Source of the DNA: Granulicella sp.
GTDB taxonomy: Bacteria > Acidobacteriota > Terriglobia > Terriglobales > Acidobacteriaceae
Reading direction: 5' to 3'
Assembly (NCBI GenBank): GCA_027365345.1
Contig: DAHXNO010000070.1
Location: 32,252 to 96,251 of the forward strand
Length of the DNA stretch: 64,000 nucleotides
Position 1 is the first letter of the stretch. Each line of letters opens with the position of its first letter. Shown one piece after another: positions 18,161 through 27,151 of the stretch. The notes under the pieces were generated by a model that saw only the letters and a list, made by a program, of their open reading frames with translations, made no database searches and was not told where the DNA came from. The position numbers and the translations under genes are program-made.

Positions 18161-18397
18161 CACAGCTGGACCACGCTTAGGTTTGCCAAGAGTTCCGGAG
18201 GGATGCAACCCGAGAAGATGGATGGAACTCGGGGACTCCGGTGGATTCGGCAGCGACGGACTGAGATGATTCCTGAGATGATTTGTTTGGAGGAGCTGGA
18301 CTTTTCTTCAGGGGTTGCTGTGCAAACCCTGTAACTTTGGGACGGATCATCTCTTCGACGGATGATCCATTCGACGGATGAGGATGGCTGGGGGCCG

Positions 18398-19336
18398 ATG
18401 GCGAGATATCTTATCACTGGAGTTGCGGGGTTTATTGGATCTTCACTGGCGCGCGCATTGCTGGAGCAAGGGCATGAGGTACGCGGTTTCGACAACCTCT
18501 CGACGGGCAAGATGGAGAACCTGACGGAGATTCTCTCTTCGATTCAGTTTCAAGAGATGGATCTTCAGGACCAGAAGGGGGTGCGAGCTGCCTGCCAGGA
18601 AGTGGACTTTATTCTGCACCAGGGAGCGCTAGCCTCAGTTCCCCGGTCGGTGATGGATCCGCTGCCATCCCACGAGTCCAATATCAATGGAACGCTGAAC
18701 CTGCTGCTGGCAGCCAAAGACGCAGGCGTTCGCCGCATTGTCTACGCGGCATCCTCTTCCGCCTATGGCGATCAACCGACTCAGCCGAAGCACGAAGAGA
18801 TGCTTCCGATGCCGCTATCGCCGTATGCTGTGCAGAAGCTCACCTGCGAGTATTACATTCAGGCATTTTTCCGCTGCTATGGACTGCAGGGGATCTGCCT
18901 GCGCTACTTTAATATCTTCGGACCACGGCAGGCCGCCGATTCGCCATACTCAGGCGTGATTGCAAAGTTTATCTACATGATGATGGCCGGGCAGACGCCG
19001 ACCATCAACGGAGATGGAAGCACCAGCAGAGATTTCACCTACATTGAGAATGCGGTGAACGCCAATCTGCTGGCCTGTGTGGCTCCGGACGAGGTTGCCA
19101 CTGGCCGCGTGTTCAATGTAGGGACTGGCAAGAGCCACACGCTGAATGAGGTGTATGCGGGCGTTGCGCAGATCCTTGGGTTCTCCGGAAGTCCGATCTA
19201 TGGCCCTCCGCGCGCTGGAGATATTCAGCATTCGCTGGCCAGCATCGAACGCGCACGGAAAGAACTTGGTTACCAACCAGAGACCGATTTTTATGCGGGT
19301 CTGGAGAAGACCGTTGCCTGGTACACCGCGGGGTAG
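18398..19336 (+). CDS. NAD-dependent sugar epimerase, WbpP/GalE-like (SDR family)
   Basis: A 312-residue extended SDR. The NAD motif GVAGFIG is at 8-14, the Ser triplet at about 119-121, and the catalytic YAVQK is at Y143/K147. Residues such as FNVGTGKSHTLNEV and RAGDIQHSLASIERARKELGY favour the UDP-N-acetylglucosamine 4-epimerase group. With the WbpA-like dehydrogenase at 23825-25192 it could make UDP-GalNAc uronic acid for the polymer. The internal ATG at 18398 is chosen because the Rossmann fold starts there; a poor GGGGG site precedes it. Confidence 0.88.
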   Translation: MARYLITGVAGFIGSSLARALLEQGHEVRGFDNLSTGKMENLTEILSSIQFQEMDLQDQKGVRAACQEVDFILHQGALASVPRSVMDPLPSHESNINGTLNLLLAAKDAGVRRIVYAASSSAYGDQPTQPKHEEMLPMPLSPYAVQKLTCEYYIQAFFRCYGLQGICLRYFNIFGPRQAADSPYSGVIAKFIYMMMAGQTPTINGDGSTSRDFTYIENAVNANLLACVAPDEVATGRVFNVGTGKSHTLNEVYAGVAQILGFSGSPIYGPPRAGDIQHSLASIERARKELGYQPETDFYAGLEKTVAWYTAG

Positions 19337-19685
19337 GATCTTTGCGCTCGCCGGCTGCGCGCGGAGGCGCAAGCCGATACCTGCATTCGTGGGTGTTGCC
19401 CTCCTGGGAGACGGGCGCTTATCCTCCGGGCGCGAAGGGATAGGCGATGCGCGGATGAAGCTGCGAGAGATTCGCGGGAAGTAGCGGATCGCCGCACAGC
19501 CTGGCCGACGCTCCGCGTAGGCTAAGCGCGAGGGAGCAATCTTCCCGCGGTGGAAACGTGGGGCGTGGACATGGCAAGGCGTTCATGCCAAGGTCCTGGG
19601 GCGGCCGATAGGTGTGAGGGTTGGGGTGGGATGAAAGCGCCGCTGCGAGTAATGGTGAGGGGGCTGAGGAACAGGAACAGTTGTA
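19337..19685. other. Intergenic region with a long-range inverted repeat
   Basis: No supported gene. Perfect 9-bp arms CGCGGGAAG (19473-19481) and CTTCCCGCG (19541-19549) flank 59 bp that contain further GC-rich complementarity, so an RNA fold or a decayed mobile repeat is possible. It lies between the convergent ends of the epimerase gene and the regulator gene pair. Confidence 0.4.
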
Positions 19686-20207
19686 TCAGGCTTCGGTTGT
19701 CCTGGCAGCACTTTGGACGCGACGCAGACTATTGATCTGGGGGCGCAATCCCAGAATCTCAAAGCCAGTCAACCGGCTTTTGGAGACATAGATGAGCCAG
19801 TTATTTCCGATTGGATCGGCTGGAGCCATAAAGAACCCTGGGCCAACGATGTGGTCGAGAGAGTTGTGGATCATCCCCTCCATGGTCTCACCGTCATCGA
19901 AGCGAATGCGAATCCAGAGGCACTCCATGAGCGGCTGCTGGTTATGGAAGTGCAGGTCCACATGGCTGGTTTGGCCCGAGAAGTCTTTGACGAAAAAGAC
20001 CGCTTTGATGTTGGTCAGGGCGACGTCTTCCACCACATTGGAGTGGAGATGACGCAGGCGAATGGAAGTCAGCTTCTGGGCATGAAGTCCGTCCATCTCC
20101 GACGGCCATTGGGAGCGATCCGCGAACCCTTTGAGGGTGTAATCTTCGCCACGGATCACAACCAGGTAGGGATCGTCGGAACCTTCGCGGGGAGGAAAGT
20201 GATTCAA
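19686..20207 (-). CDS. Conserved protein coupled to sigma-54 activator (DUF6982-like)
   Basis: About 173 residues. Recognisable stretches are DPYLVVIRGEDYTLKGFADR, an internal RFDDGETMEGMIHNS beta pair that recalls PilZ/DUF6982 ligand-binding barrels, and GPGFFMAPADPIGNNWLIYV. The frame is open further upstream (ATG at 20303), but that would overlap the activator gene by 100 bp; a TTG at 20207 overlaps the activator stop codon as TTGA, a plausible coupled start. It may sense a second messenger or modulate the activator. The family name is tentative. Confidence 0.65.
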   Translation of the reverse strand: MNHFPPREGSDDPYLVVIRGEDYTLKGFADRSQWPSEMDGLHAQKLTSIRLRHLHSNVVEDVALTNIKAVFFVKDFSGQTSHVDLHFHNQQPLMECLWIRIRFDDGETMEGMIHNSLDHIVGPGFFMAPADPIGNNWLIYVSKSRLTGFEILGLRPQINSLRRVQSAARTTEA

Positions 20208-21622
20208 GCTCTCCGTCTTGGCGCCAGATCGTACTGCTTGATCTTGTACAGCAAGGCCTTGTAACTGATCTGCAGTTCGTTTGCCGCTGCCTTCCGGTTC
20301 CATCCGTTCGCCTCCAGAATTCTTTCGATTGCCGCTGCTTCTGCGTCTCCCTTCAGACTGCGGACGAGTTGCTTGAGGCCTGCGCCCTTGAGCTGATCCG
20401 CAGAGGCCCCTTGTTCAGCGGTCAGATGGGAGAATGGGGACAGGTCAGCCAGGATCGCCATCTCATCTCCAAGGATGAGAAATCGATTAATCACGTGTTC
20501 GAGTTCGCGGCTGTTACCGGGCCAGGAGTATCGGGTCAACGCATCCAGCAAGTTTTTGGAGGGAACGACGGGTTTGCCTCCATACTTGCTTGCACCTTTT
20601 TGAATAAAGTGTTGGGCGAGCACTGGAATCTCGTCACGGCGGTCGCGCAGGGGTGGAATGAGAAGGGAGAAACCATTGAGCCGGTAGAAGAGGTCCTCGC
20701 GAAAGCTCTTCTGAGCGATGGCAGCCTTCATATTGATATTGGTGGCGGCGATGACGCGGACATCGACTTTCATGGGGGCGCGGCTACCGAGGCGGGAGAA
20801 GGTTCCGTCCTGCAAAACCTGGAGCAACTTGGCCTGGAGGATGGCGGGCATCTCGCCGATTTCGTCGAGGAAGATGGTTCCACCGCTGCAGATCTCAAAC
20901 TTGCCGGGTTTGGCCTTGGTGGCTCCGGTGAAGGCTCCCTGCTCATAGCCGAAGAGTTCGCTTTCCAGCAGGTCGGCCGGCATGGCGGCACAGTTCACCT
21001 TGAGGAACATGCGATCGCTGCGCGAGGACATCTTGTGGGTATACATGGCCAGAATCTCTTTGCCTGTGCCACTTTCACCCATGATGAGGACGGGAATATC
21101 GGATTTGGCCACCAGCGCCGCCTGGGCCTGCAGTTCGCGCATCCGCTTGTTGGACCAGACGAAGGAGTGGCTATCGTCGAGTCGAATCTCCTGAGGTTCA
21201 GCCGAGCCAGCCCGGTCCATGCGGGCGAGGTGCTCTTCGATGGCTGCTTCGAGATTCCCATCGACAAAGGGCTTGAGGACGACACCTCGTGGTGCGATAC
21301 GAGTGACGATCTCGAGCTCTTTGACCTCGGCAGAGCAGGAAAGAAGGATGACGGGGACATCTGGGAGGGAAGCTCGCAGATGGGAGAGGGTGGGGAGGGA
21401 TTGCTCGATGTTCTCCCAAGCGAGCAAGACAAGATGGGGTTCGGGACCGCTGGCGCAGTGATGGAGCAGGGAACTCTCGTCGGAGAAGAGACTGAGACTG
21501 TATTGACGGCCCAGCACCTCACGGAGGTACTCGAGCACAGCGAGATTCGAGTCCAAGGCGAAGAGCCGGGGCTTTGGCGCCTGCGCGAGCTTTGGGACGC
21601 CAAATGGCATTGTGTTGGACAT
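20204..21622 (-). CDS. prsR: Sigma-54-dependent activator with degenerate receiver domain (PrsR-like)
   Basis: A 472-residue protein with a receiver-like domain (about 18-130), an AAA+ domain and a Fis-type HTH. The AAA+ part is complete: Walker A GESGTGKE (182-189), GAFTGA (229-234) for sigma-54 contact and FLDEIGEM as Walker B. The HTH is near the end (WNRKAAANELQISYKAL). The phospho-acceptor Asp of the receiver is replaced (LVLLAWEN, Ala68), although Lys117 in VLKPF remains, so classical phosphorylation is unlikely. ATG 21622 has AGGAG upstream. It probably drives the -24/-12 promoters of this locus. Confidence 0.88.
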   Translation of the reverse strand: MSNTMPFGVPKLAQAPKPRLFALDSNLAVLEYLREVLGRQYSLSLFSDESSLLHHCASGPEPHLVLLAWENIEQSLPTLSHLRASLPDVPVILLSCSAEVKELEIVTRIAPRGVVLKPFVDGNLEAAIEEHLARMDRAGSAEPQEIRLDDSHSFVWSNKRMRELQAQAALVAKSDIPVLIMGESGTGKEILAMYTHKMSSRSDRMFLKVNCAAMPADLLESELFGYEQGAFTGATKAKPGKFEICSGGTIFLDEIGEMPAILQAKLLQVLQDGTFSRLGSRAPMKVDVRVIAATNINMKAAIAQKSFREDLFYRLNGFSLLIPPLRDRRDEIPVLAQHFIQKGASKYGGKPVVPSKNLLDALTRYSWPGNSRELEHVINRFLILGDEMAILADLSPFSHLTAEQGASADQLKGAGLKQLVRSLKGDAEAAAIERILEANGWNRKAAANELQISYKALLYKIKQYDLAPRRRA

Positions 21623-21941
21623 CGCAGGACTCCTAAATCTAGATCCGCACCCGGCTGTGGCGAGAGGAGTTCGCCGCCATGGGAGGTTCCAATTCGGCGC
21701 GCGGAAGGATGAAGAACAAGTTCCGGAGGGAACGGGCTCCCATCGCCTTCAAGGTGAAATCAGTCTAGACGAACGGAAACATAAAAGGAAGAACTTTGCA
21801 GTCAAAAAGAGAAAAAAAATTCACACTCGTTGTATTAACGACTTAGTAAATAAAGGGGTTTCCATCGCATACCGGAGGCTATCTGCTGGATAACTGGGGC
21901 TACAGAAGACAATTGGCCCCGAGATTCCAACAGGCGGGGTA

Positions 21942-21957
21942 TGGCCTTCAACGTGCA
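21942..21957 (+). promoter_or_regulatory. Sigma-54 (-24/-12) promoter of the second activator gene
   Basis: TGGCCTTCAACGTGCA carries GG and GC at the required 10-bp spacing, and matches TGGC and TGCA, like the element before the export operon. It lies 50 bp before the TTG start at 22007. Confidence 0.6.
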
Positions 21958-22006
21958 ACGTATATGGGCAGGTTTGCAAATCAATTACTGATGGCAGGAC
22001 ATCACT

Positions 22007-23098
22007 TTGAACCACTTCGTAAACTCGGCTGCCTTTCTGGACCTCCCGCCATTGGACATCGTGTTTGGGCGCACCGCATCCATGCAGGCTGTCCGCCAGA
22101 AGATTGAGCGGGTGGCCACGACCGATGTACCCGTGCTGCTGCAGGGGGAGACGGGGACAGGAAAAGAGATCTGTGCGCGGCTGGTGCATGCCTTTTCCCG
22201 GCGTTCGAAGGACTCGCTGGTGAAGGTGAACTGCCCTTCGATTCCGCAGACGCTACTGGAGACGGAGCTATTCGGTTATGAAAAGGGGGCGTTTACCGGC
22301 GCCCATACGACCAAGCGTGGGCGCATCGAGCAGGCGCACATGGGAACGCTCTTTCTAGATGAGGTAGGCAGCCTGGATCTGATGGTGCAGTCGAAGCTGC
22401 TGCAAGTGTTGCAGGACGGGACCTTTGTGCGGGTGGGTGGCCACGCTACCCAGGCGATCGAGACGCGGCTGGTCTCTGCGGCAAACCGGGATCTTCGCAA
22501 CCAGGTGGAGGACGGTTCCTTTCGCCTGGACTTCCTGTACCGCATCAATGCCGTCACGATCAATCTGCCCCCGTTACGCTCGCGGAAGGAAGATGTTCCG
22601 CATCTGGTGGACTACTTTCTGGAGCAGCATGGGCGCACCTTCAGTCTTTCGCCGCGGCCACTCTCGCGCAATGCGCTGGAGTTGATGCAGCGGTATGACT
22701 GGCCGGGGAATATTCGCCAACTAGAGAATATCGTCCGCAGCTACGTGCTGATTGGCAATGAAGATATTCTGGCCGAAGAACTGCTGCCACAACCAGATGC
22801 CGGCGAGAGGCTGATGGGGGACATTGATCTGAGTGAGCCTGTTTCGCTCCGGCACATCACCAAGAAGGCGACGCTCGATCTGGAACGTCACATCATTCTG
22901 AAGGCGCTGCAGGCAAATAGCTGGAACCGCCAGAAGACAGCGAAGTGGCTTCACATCAGCTATCGTTCGCTGATGTACAAGCTGAGCGAGGAGAATGCCA
23001 CGGTTCTTCTGATGCCTTCGTCGCAGAAGCATGGTCCGGTCAAGGCGCTGGCGGAAGATACGTTACGACGCAAGGTGAGTGTTCCCGCGCATCGCTGA
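22007..23098 (+). CDS. Sigma-54-dependent Fis-family activator without sensory domain
   Basis: A 363-residue protein made of an AAA+ domain only (Walker A GETGTGKE 47-54, GAFTGA 94-99, Walker B TLFLDEVGSL, arginine-finger region YRINAVTINLPPLRSR) and a Fis-like HTH (NSWNRQKTAKWLHISYRSL). There is no receiver, GAF or PAS domain, so activity must be set by expression level or a partner. No in-frame ATG occurs before the Walker A region except within SMQAV, so the TTG at 22007 with AGGAC upstream is used. It is divergent from the PrsR-like gene and is itself behind a sigma-54 element. Confidence 0.85.
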   Translation: MNHFVNSAAFLDLPPLDIVFGRTASMQAVRQKIERVATTDVPVLLQGETGTGKEICARLVHAFSRRSKDSLVKVNCPSIPQTLLETELFGYEKGAFTGAHTTKRGRIEQAHMGTLFLDEVGSLDLMVQSKLLQVLQDGTFVRVGGHATQAIETRLVSAANRDLRNQVEDGSFRLDFLYRINAVTINLPPLRSRKEDVPHLVDYFLEQHGRTFSLSPRPLSRNALELMQRYDWPGNIRQLENIVRSYVLIGNEDILAEELLPQPDAGERLMGDIDLSEPVSLRHITKKATLDLERHIILKALQANSWNRQKTAKWLHISYRSLMYKLSEENATVLLMPSSQKHGPVKALAEDTLRRKVSVPAHR

Positions 23099-23173
23099 GA
23101 GTGCTGGAACGATGAAGGGCGCATTGGAAGAAGAGTTGAGAATGGGCAAGAGGGCTTTGCACGAGGACCCCCG

Positions 23174-23767
23174 ATGAGACTGAAATTTCGATTACCGCTG
23201 TTCGTTTTGCTGATGATCGCCAGTGTCGGTATCGGTACGATGGGTGTTCATGCGTCCACGGATTGCCAGAACCTCTTTCTTGCCTATAAACATCAGCTTG
23301 CGAAGCGCTTGCATCATCGGGTGAGCGCGGCGACGCTGGCGCGTTGGGCGGCGTGGAACAAAGCTCATCCAAACTATCGTCCTACCAAGAAGGAGGCGCT
23401 GGATAAGATCGACTTTGTGTGCGGAGTTCCGAGCGACTCGTCGGGAATCGACGCAGAAGTTCCGCCGGTCGCTCTGCCTCCTTTGCTGACATCCATGACC
23501 AACACCTTTACGGCTCCGAGCATGCCCGGCATTACGGTGGCGAACCTGGTGCCGCCGGATAGCCCGATGGTGATGACTCCCGGAGACCCGGTCTATCCGC
23601 AGGTGTACTCTCCTGGGCCGCCGGGCAGCTATAGTCCGTCGGCATCGGTGACGCCAGAGCCAAGCAGCCTATTGTTCATGACCACGGGGGTGGTGGCGAT
23701 GACTGGGATGGCGCTGTGGAGACGGCGGCCGAGGATGGATTGGGAGTCTCCTTCGAAGCTCTCCTGA
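23174..23767 (+). CDS. PEP-CTERM sorting-domain protein, probable exosortase substrate
   Basis: A 197-residue protein with an N-terminal Sec signal (residues 1-28, MRLKFRLPLFVLLMIASVG), a small Cys-containing domain with two Cys (DCQNLF and IDFVCGV) and a long Pro/Ser/Thr-rich linker. It ends in the tripartite PEP-CTERM tail: VTPEPSS, a hydrophobic helix LLFMTTGVVAMTGMALW and the basic cluster RRRPR. XrtA should cleave near the PEP motif. The likely destination is the extracellular matrix or cell surface. It is the only such tail I found in the window. Confidence 0.92.
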   Translation: MRLKFRLPLFVLLMIASVGIGTMGVHASTDCQNLFLAYKHQLAKRLHHRVSAATLARWAAWNKAHPNYRPTKKEALDKIDFVCGVPSDSSGIDAEVPPVALPPLLTSMTNTFTAPSMPGITVANLVPPDSPMVMTPGDPVYPQVYSPGPPGSYSPSASVTPEPSSLLFMTTGVVAMTGMALWRRRPRMDWESPSKLS

Positions 23768-23824
23768 GGGGCCGTCGCAGTTTGCCCGGTTGGGGTATCC
23801 TTGTTCGGCGTTGATGAAGGTGCT

Positions 23825-25192
23825 TCAGCAGCGCACGATCTTGTCCGAGACGATTCCTTTCGTTGCATTCCGAGAGTCCACGACGAGTTGGGCAGACTGA
23901 ACGATCTTCGGGAAGTCATACTCCGAATGGTCGGTAACGATCAGAACGCAGTCGTACTGCTCCAGCTTTTCGAGTGGGGTAGAGGTCATGTTCAGGTTGT
24001 AATGCCGGCCCCTGCCTACGGTGGGAAAGAAAGGATCGTTGTAGAGAACTTCAGCTCCTTCCCTACGAAGGAGCTCGATGATCGTAAGGGATGGAGACTC
24101 ACGCAGGTCATCGATATCCTTTTTATAGGCCATGCCCAACATCAGAATCCTGGACCCGTTCAATGCCTTTTTATGCCGGTTGAGGGCCTGGCCAACGGTC
24201 TGCACCACGTACTCCGGCATGGCTCCGTTTACCTCTCCGGCCAGCTCAATGAAACGGGTATGGAAGTCATACTCTCTGGCCTTCCAGCTCAGATAGAAGG
24301 GATCAATGGGGATGCAGTGGCCGCCCAGGCCCGGTCCGGGATAAAACGGCTGAAAGCCGAAGGGCTTGGTCGCTGCCGCGTCGATGACCTCCCATATATC
24401 CACCCCCATGCGCAGGGAGAGCACTTTGAGCTCATTGACCAAAGCAATATTGACGCAGCGATAGATATTTTCAAGCAGCTTGGTCATCTCTGCGACGCGG
24501 GTGGAAGAGACGCGAATGGACTTGATGAAGATCGCCTCGTAAAGCGTAGCCGCAAGTTCGGTGGCAATGGGGTCATGCCCGCCCACGACCTTCGGGATAT
24601 CTTTGCGCGCCACGGTCACATTGCCGGGATCTTCGCGCTCTGGCGAGAACGCTACATAGAAGACGCCCTGATCGAAGACGGGGCCCTTCCCCTGGACCTC
24701 CAGGCCGGCGGCATTTTCACCCTCGAGGATGGGAATGAGCAGATCCTCAGTGGTGCCGGGATAGGTGCTGCTCTCCAGCACCACCAGTTGCCCCTCACGA
24801 AGCCAGGGCGCGGCGGACTTGGCGGTATTCTCAATGAAGCTGACGTCCGGCTCGCGATGCTCGGTGAGCGGGGTGGGAACGCATAGGATGATCGCGTCCT
24901 GCTCGGAGAGGTGGGAGAAATCAGCCGTGGCTTGAAAGCCGTGACCGCGGGCCTGCTTGATCTCATCGCTATCGATGCGGAAGATGTAGGACCGGCCAGC
25001 CTGGAGATCAGCTATCTTCTTCTCGTCGATATCGAAGCCAGTGACCTTGAAGCCTGCACCACAGAGTAAGAGCGTGAGCGGCAACCCCACATAACCAAGG
25101 CCGATCACTCCAATTTTGGCGGTGTGAGCTTGTAAGCGTTCCAATCGTTCCCGAGCGATGTCTGGCAGAGTGAGGTCTTTGTTGGTCGTCAT
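23825..25192 (-). CDS. wbpA: UDP-N-acetylglucosamine 6-dehydrogenase-like (WbpA/UDP-sugar dehydrogenase)
   Basis: A 455-residue nucleotide-sugar dehydrogenase. The NAD motif GLGYVG is at 31-36, the catalytic Cys293 is in GLGGHCIPIDP, and the C-terminal domain contains GMAYKKDIDDLRESPS. The ESSTYPGTTED and AFSPEREDPGN elements place it with WbpA-type rather than UDP-glucose enzymes. It oxidises the C6 hydroxyl of UDP-HexNAc to a uronic acid in two NAD-dependent steps. The gene converges on the PEP-CTERM gene and closes the EPS region. UDP-glucose or GDP-mannose as substrate cannot be excluded. Confidence 0.88.
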   Translation of the reverse strand: MTTNKDLTLPDIARERLERLQAHTAKIGVIGLGYVGLPLTLLLCGAGFKVTGFDIDEKKIADLQAGRSYIFRIDSDEIKQARGHGFQATADFSHLSEQDAIILCVPTPLTEHREPDVSFIENTAKSAAPWLREGQLVVLESSTYPGTTEDLLIPILEGENAAGLEVQGKGPVFDQGVFYVAFSPEREDPGNVTVARKDIPKVVGGHDPIATELAATLYEAIFIKSIRVSSTRVAEMTKLLENIYRCVNIALVNELKVLSLRMGVDIWEVIDAAATKPFGFQPFYPGPGLGGHCIPIDPFYLSWKAREYDFHTRFIELAGEVNGAMPEYVVQTVGQALNRHKKALNGSRILMLGMAYKKDIDDLRESPSLTIIELLRREGAEVLYNDPFFPTVGRGRHYNLNMTSTPLEKLEQYDCVLIVTDHSEYDFPKIVQSAQLVVDSRNATKGIVSDKIVRC

Positions 25193-25813
25193 AAGAAGAA
25201 TTATTGCATCTAGAAAGCAAGAAGTCGCGGCGCGCTTTGTTTCAGCCTGGATGGCCTGCCGGGGTTCCCCGGTCCACGCTCCGGTTTGCCGCGCTTGAGA
25301 TGCCAGGCGAGAACTCCATGGGAGAAGACAGCCGCGTCATCCGGATGGACGTCGCTTTAGCAGCAGGTTGCCTAGCTGAAGCCGGGGTGGATGAGGGGAA
25401 GGAGGTTGACCCGGGGGGGAGACGCGGCTCATGCCGCGGGGACGGGCACGCGCGTGTTTGTCCTGGGACTCCAGATCGCTTCGGGGGTGATACGGGGTCG
25501 TCTTCGGCGCCGGACACAGCCGTGAATCGGAGGCGGAAGAGGACCGGTACTGATCCATTTGGCCGCGGTCGGAGGGTAAAAGAGTAGATAGATCAGAGGA
25601 GCGCCTATGGGCCGAGATTTGGCGCGGCCCAGGCGAGATTGGCGGCGGCGCGCCGCGCCACGGCTATGGAGGGATTTGAGGCCGGCGACTTCGGGAATGG
25701 GAAGACGCGGATGAAGTTCATGCTGAAGAGGCCGTCTTTCAGATCGCGTGCTTCGTGATCGTCTTGCGCAGGTTACGAAACAGCTCCCAGAGCCGATTCC
25801 CAGAATGAGAAGA
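25193..25813. other. Intergenic region, no supported gene
   Basis: About 620 bp upstream of the dehydrogenase gene. Frames on both strands are low in domain character and rich in Pro/Gly/Arg. I see no RNA gene or clean repeat. Confidence 0.4.
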
Positions 25814-27076
25814 TCAATGTGCAAACAGCGACAAGGGAACGGCGCCGCCCATGGCCCGGTAACCGAGCGGGGAGGGATGAAGATGGTCGCCACTATCATA
25901 GGCTCCCAGAAGCCGATCGGGGTGGGACGGATCTCGCATGGATTTGTCGAAGTCCAGGACAGCGTCGAAATGCCCGGGCGCACGGATCCACCGATTGATT
26001 TGCTCGCGGTCCGCTTCACTTCGAGGTCCCGGATGATAGTAGTCCGACCGCAGATAGGGTGTGATGGTTGCGCCAATGACCCTGATTCCGTTGGTATGGG
26101 CACGTTCGATGATCTGCTGATACGCTCCCAGAATGCGGTGTACCAGAAGATCATGTTCCTTGGCTGATACCTTACCGTCTCGCGTCAAGGTTCCGAGGTC
26201 GTTGATTCCTTCAAAGACAATCAGCCAATGCACGCCTGCCTGAGCCAGGACATCGCGGTCAAACCGCGCCAGTGCGTTGGGGCCGATACCGTCCGCGAGG
26301 AGGCGGTTGCCTCCGATTCCCTGGTTCAACACTCCGATATCTTGCGTCGACCGGTTCGATTGAAGCCTTTCCGCAAGAACATCAGTCCAGCGGTCGTTGC
26401 CATTGGTTGTTGATGCGTGTCCGTCGGTGATGGAATCTCCCAGGACCACGACGGAAGCAGCGCCTTGAGCATCAAGCACATCAATGCCCGATATCTGATA
26501 CCAATGGTTCACAGATTTTGCCCCGACGAGGCCCGCCGCGGAGACATAGTCGCCATGAACGTAATAGGAGGTTTCGCGCGAACCGGGATGACCCGTTTGT
26601 ATTGCCGGCGGCGCATTGAGATGAAAAGTGACGGCGAGATTGGAAAGAGCGGCCACGGGGTAATGAATCGGATCGGAGATATATTCTGCGCCTGCCGGCA
26701 CGATGACGTCGCTCTTGCCCGAAAAAGTCAAAGCATGGTCCGATGCGGGATCGATCGATGCCGAAGAGGGTGTAAGGGGGCGCGCGATATGTACCGAAGT
26801 GAATTGCAAAGGCGCGGTTCCGAATACGTTGGAAAGATGCACGCGAAGAGTGCTTCCTCCAACAGATATATGGAAGATTTGACGGATGGTAATGTCTTGC
26901 AACGCGTCCGCAGGCAATGCGTTCTGAGGGCCAGGGATTTGTTGCGAGCATGCCCAGGTCCCGATCCATTTGCCTCCATTTGTTTTTGACTGCGCATATT
27001 GCGGCGAGGTAAATAAGATCGCCAGAAAAAAGGGAACAGCCAGACGAAACTGGCAATGTACATTGTTGCAGTCCAT
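25814..27076 (-). CDS. Secreted SGNH/GDSL-family esterase
   Basis: A 420-residue protein with a signal peptide (hydrophobic residues 12-28, AILFTSPQYAQS) and an N-terminal beta-sandwich (STLRVHLSNVFG), then the SGNH hydrolase fold. Block I is VVLGDSITDG (nucleophile about Ser215), block III contains GIGGNR and block IV FEGINDLG; the final Asp/His pair is in SGDHLHPS. Such enzymes deacetylate xylan, pectin or other decorated glycans. It is divergent from the CE15 esterase gene with only 75 bp between them, so co-regulation is likely. Confidence 0.88.
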   Translation of the reverse strand: MDCNNVHCQFRLAVPFFLAILFTSPQYAQSKTNGGKWIGTWACSQQIPGPQNALPADALQDITIRQIFHISVGGSTLRVHLSNVFGTAPLQFTSVHIARPLTPSSASIDPASDHALTFSGKSDVIVPAGAEYISDPIHYPVAALSNLAVTFHLNAPPAIQTGHPGSRETSYYVHGDYVSAAGLVGAKSVNHWYQISGIDVLDAQGAASVVVLGDSITDGHASTTNGNDRWTDVLAERLQSNRSTQDIGVLNQGIGGNRLLADGIGPNALARFDRDVLAQAGVHWLIVFEGINDLGTLTRDGKVSAKEHDLLVHRILGAYQQIIERAHTNGIRVIGATITPYLRSDYYHPGPRSEADREQINRWIRAPGHFDAVLDFDKSMRDPSHPDRLLGAYDSGDHLHPSPLGYRAMGGAVPLSLFAH

Positions 27077-27151
27077 AAGTTAGTATCTTGTCCGAACGAG
27101 GTTGGGCTTGATAAATACCAGACAAGGATAGCAGTTCAGGAGAGCGCAAGC

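Noticed and set aside
20369..21712. 447-codon plus-strand frame opposite the PrsR-like gene
   Set aside because: It is a shadow of the activator: Gly/Glu-rich composition, while the opposite strand carries all AAA+ motifs.
21780..21797. GGAAGAACTTTGCAG as a further sigma-54 site
   Set aside because: The GG to GC distance is 9 bp, one short of the strict requirement.
23100..23173. Possible sigma-54 promoter for the PEP-CTERM gene
   Set aside because: TTGGAAGAAGAGTTGAG has the right spacing but GA instead of GC at -12, and other GG/GC pairs have wrong spacing.
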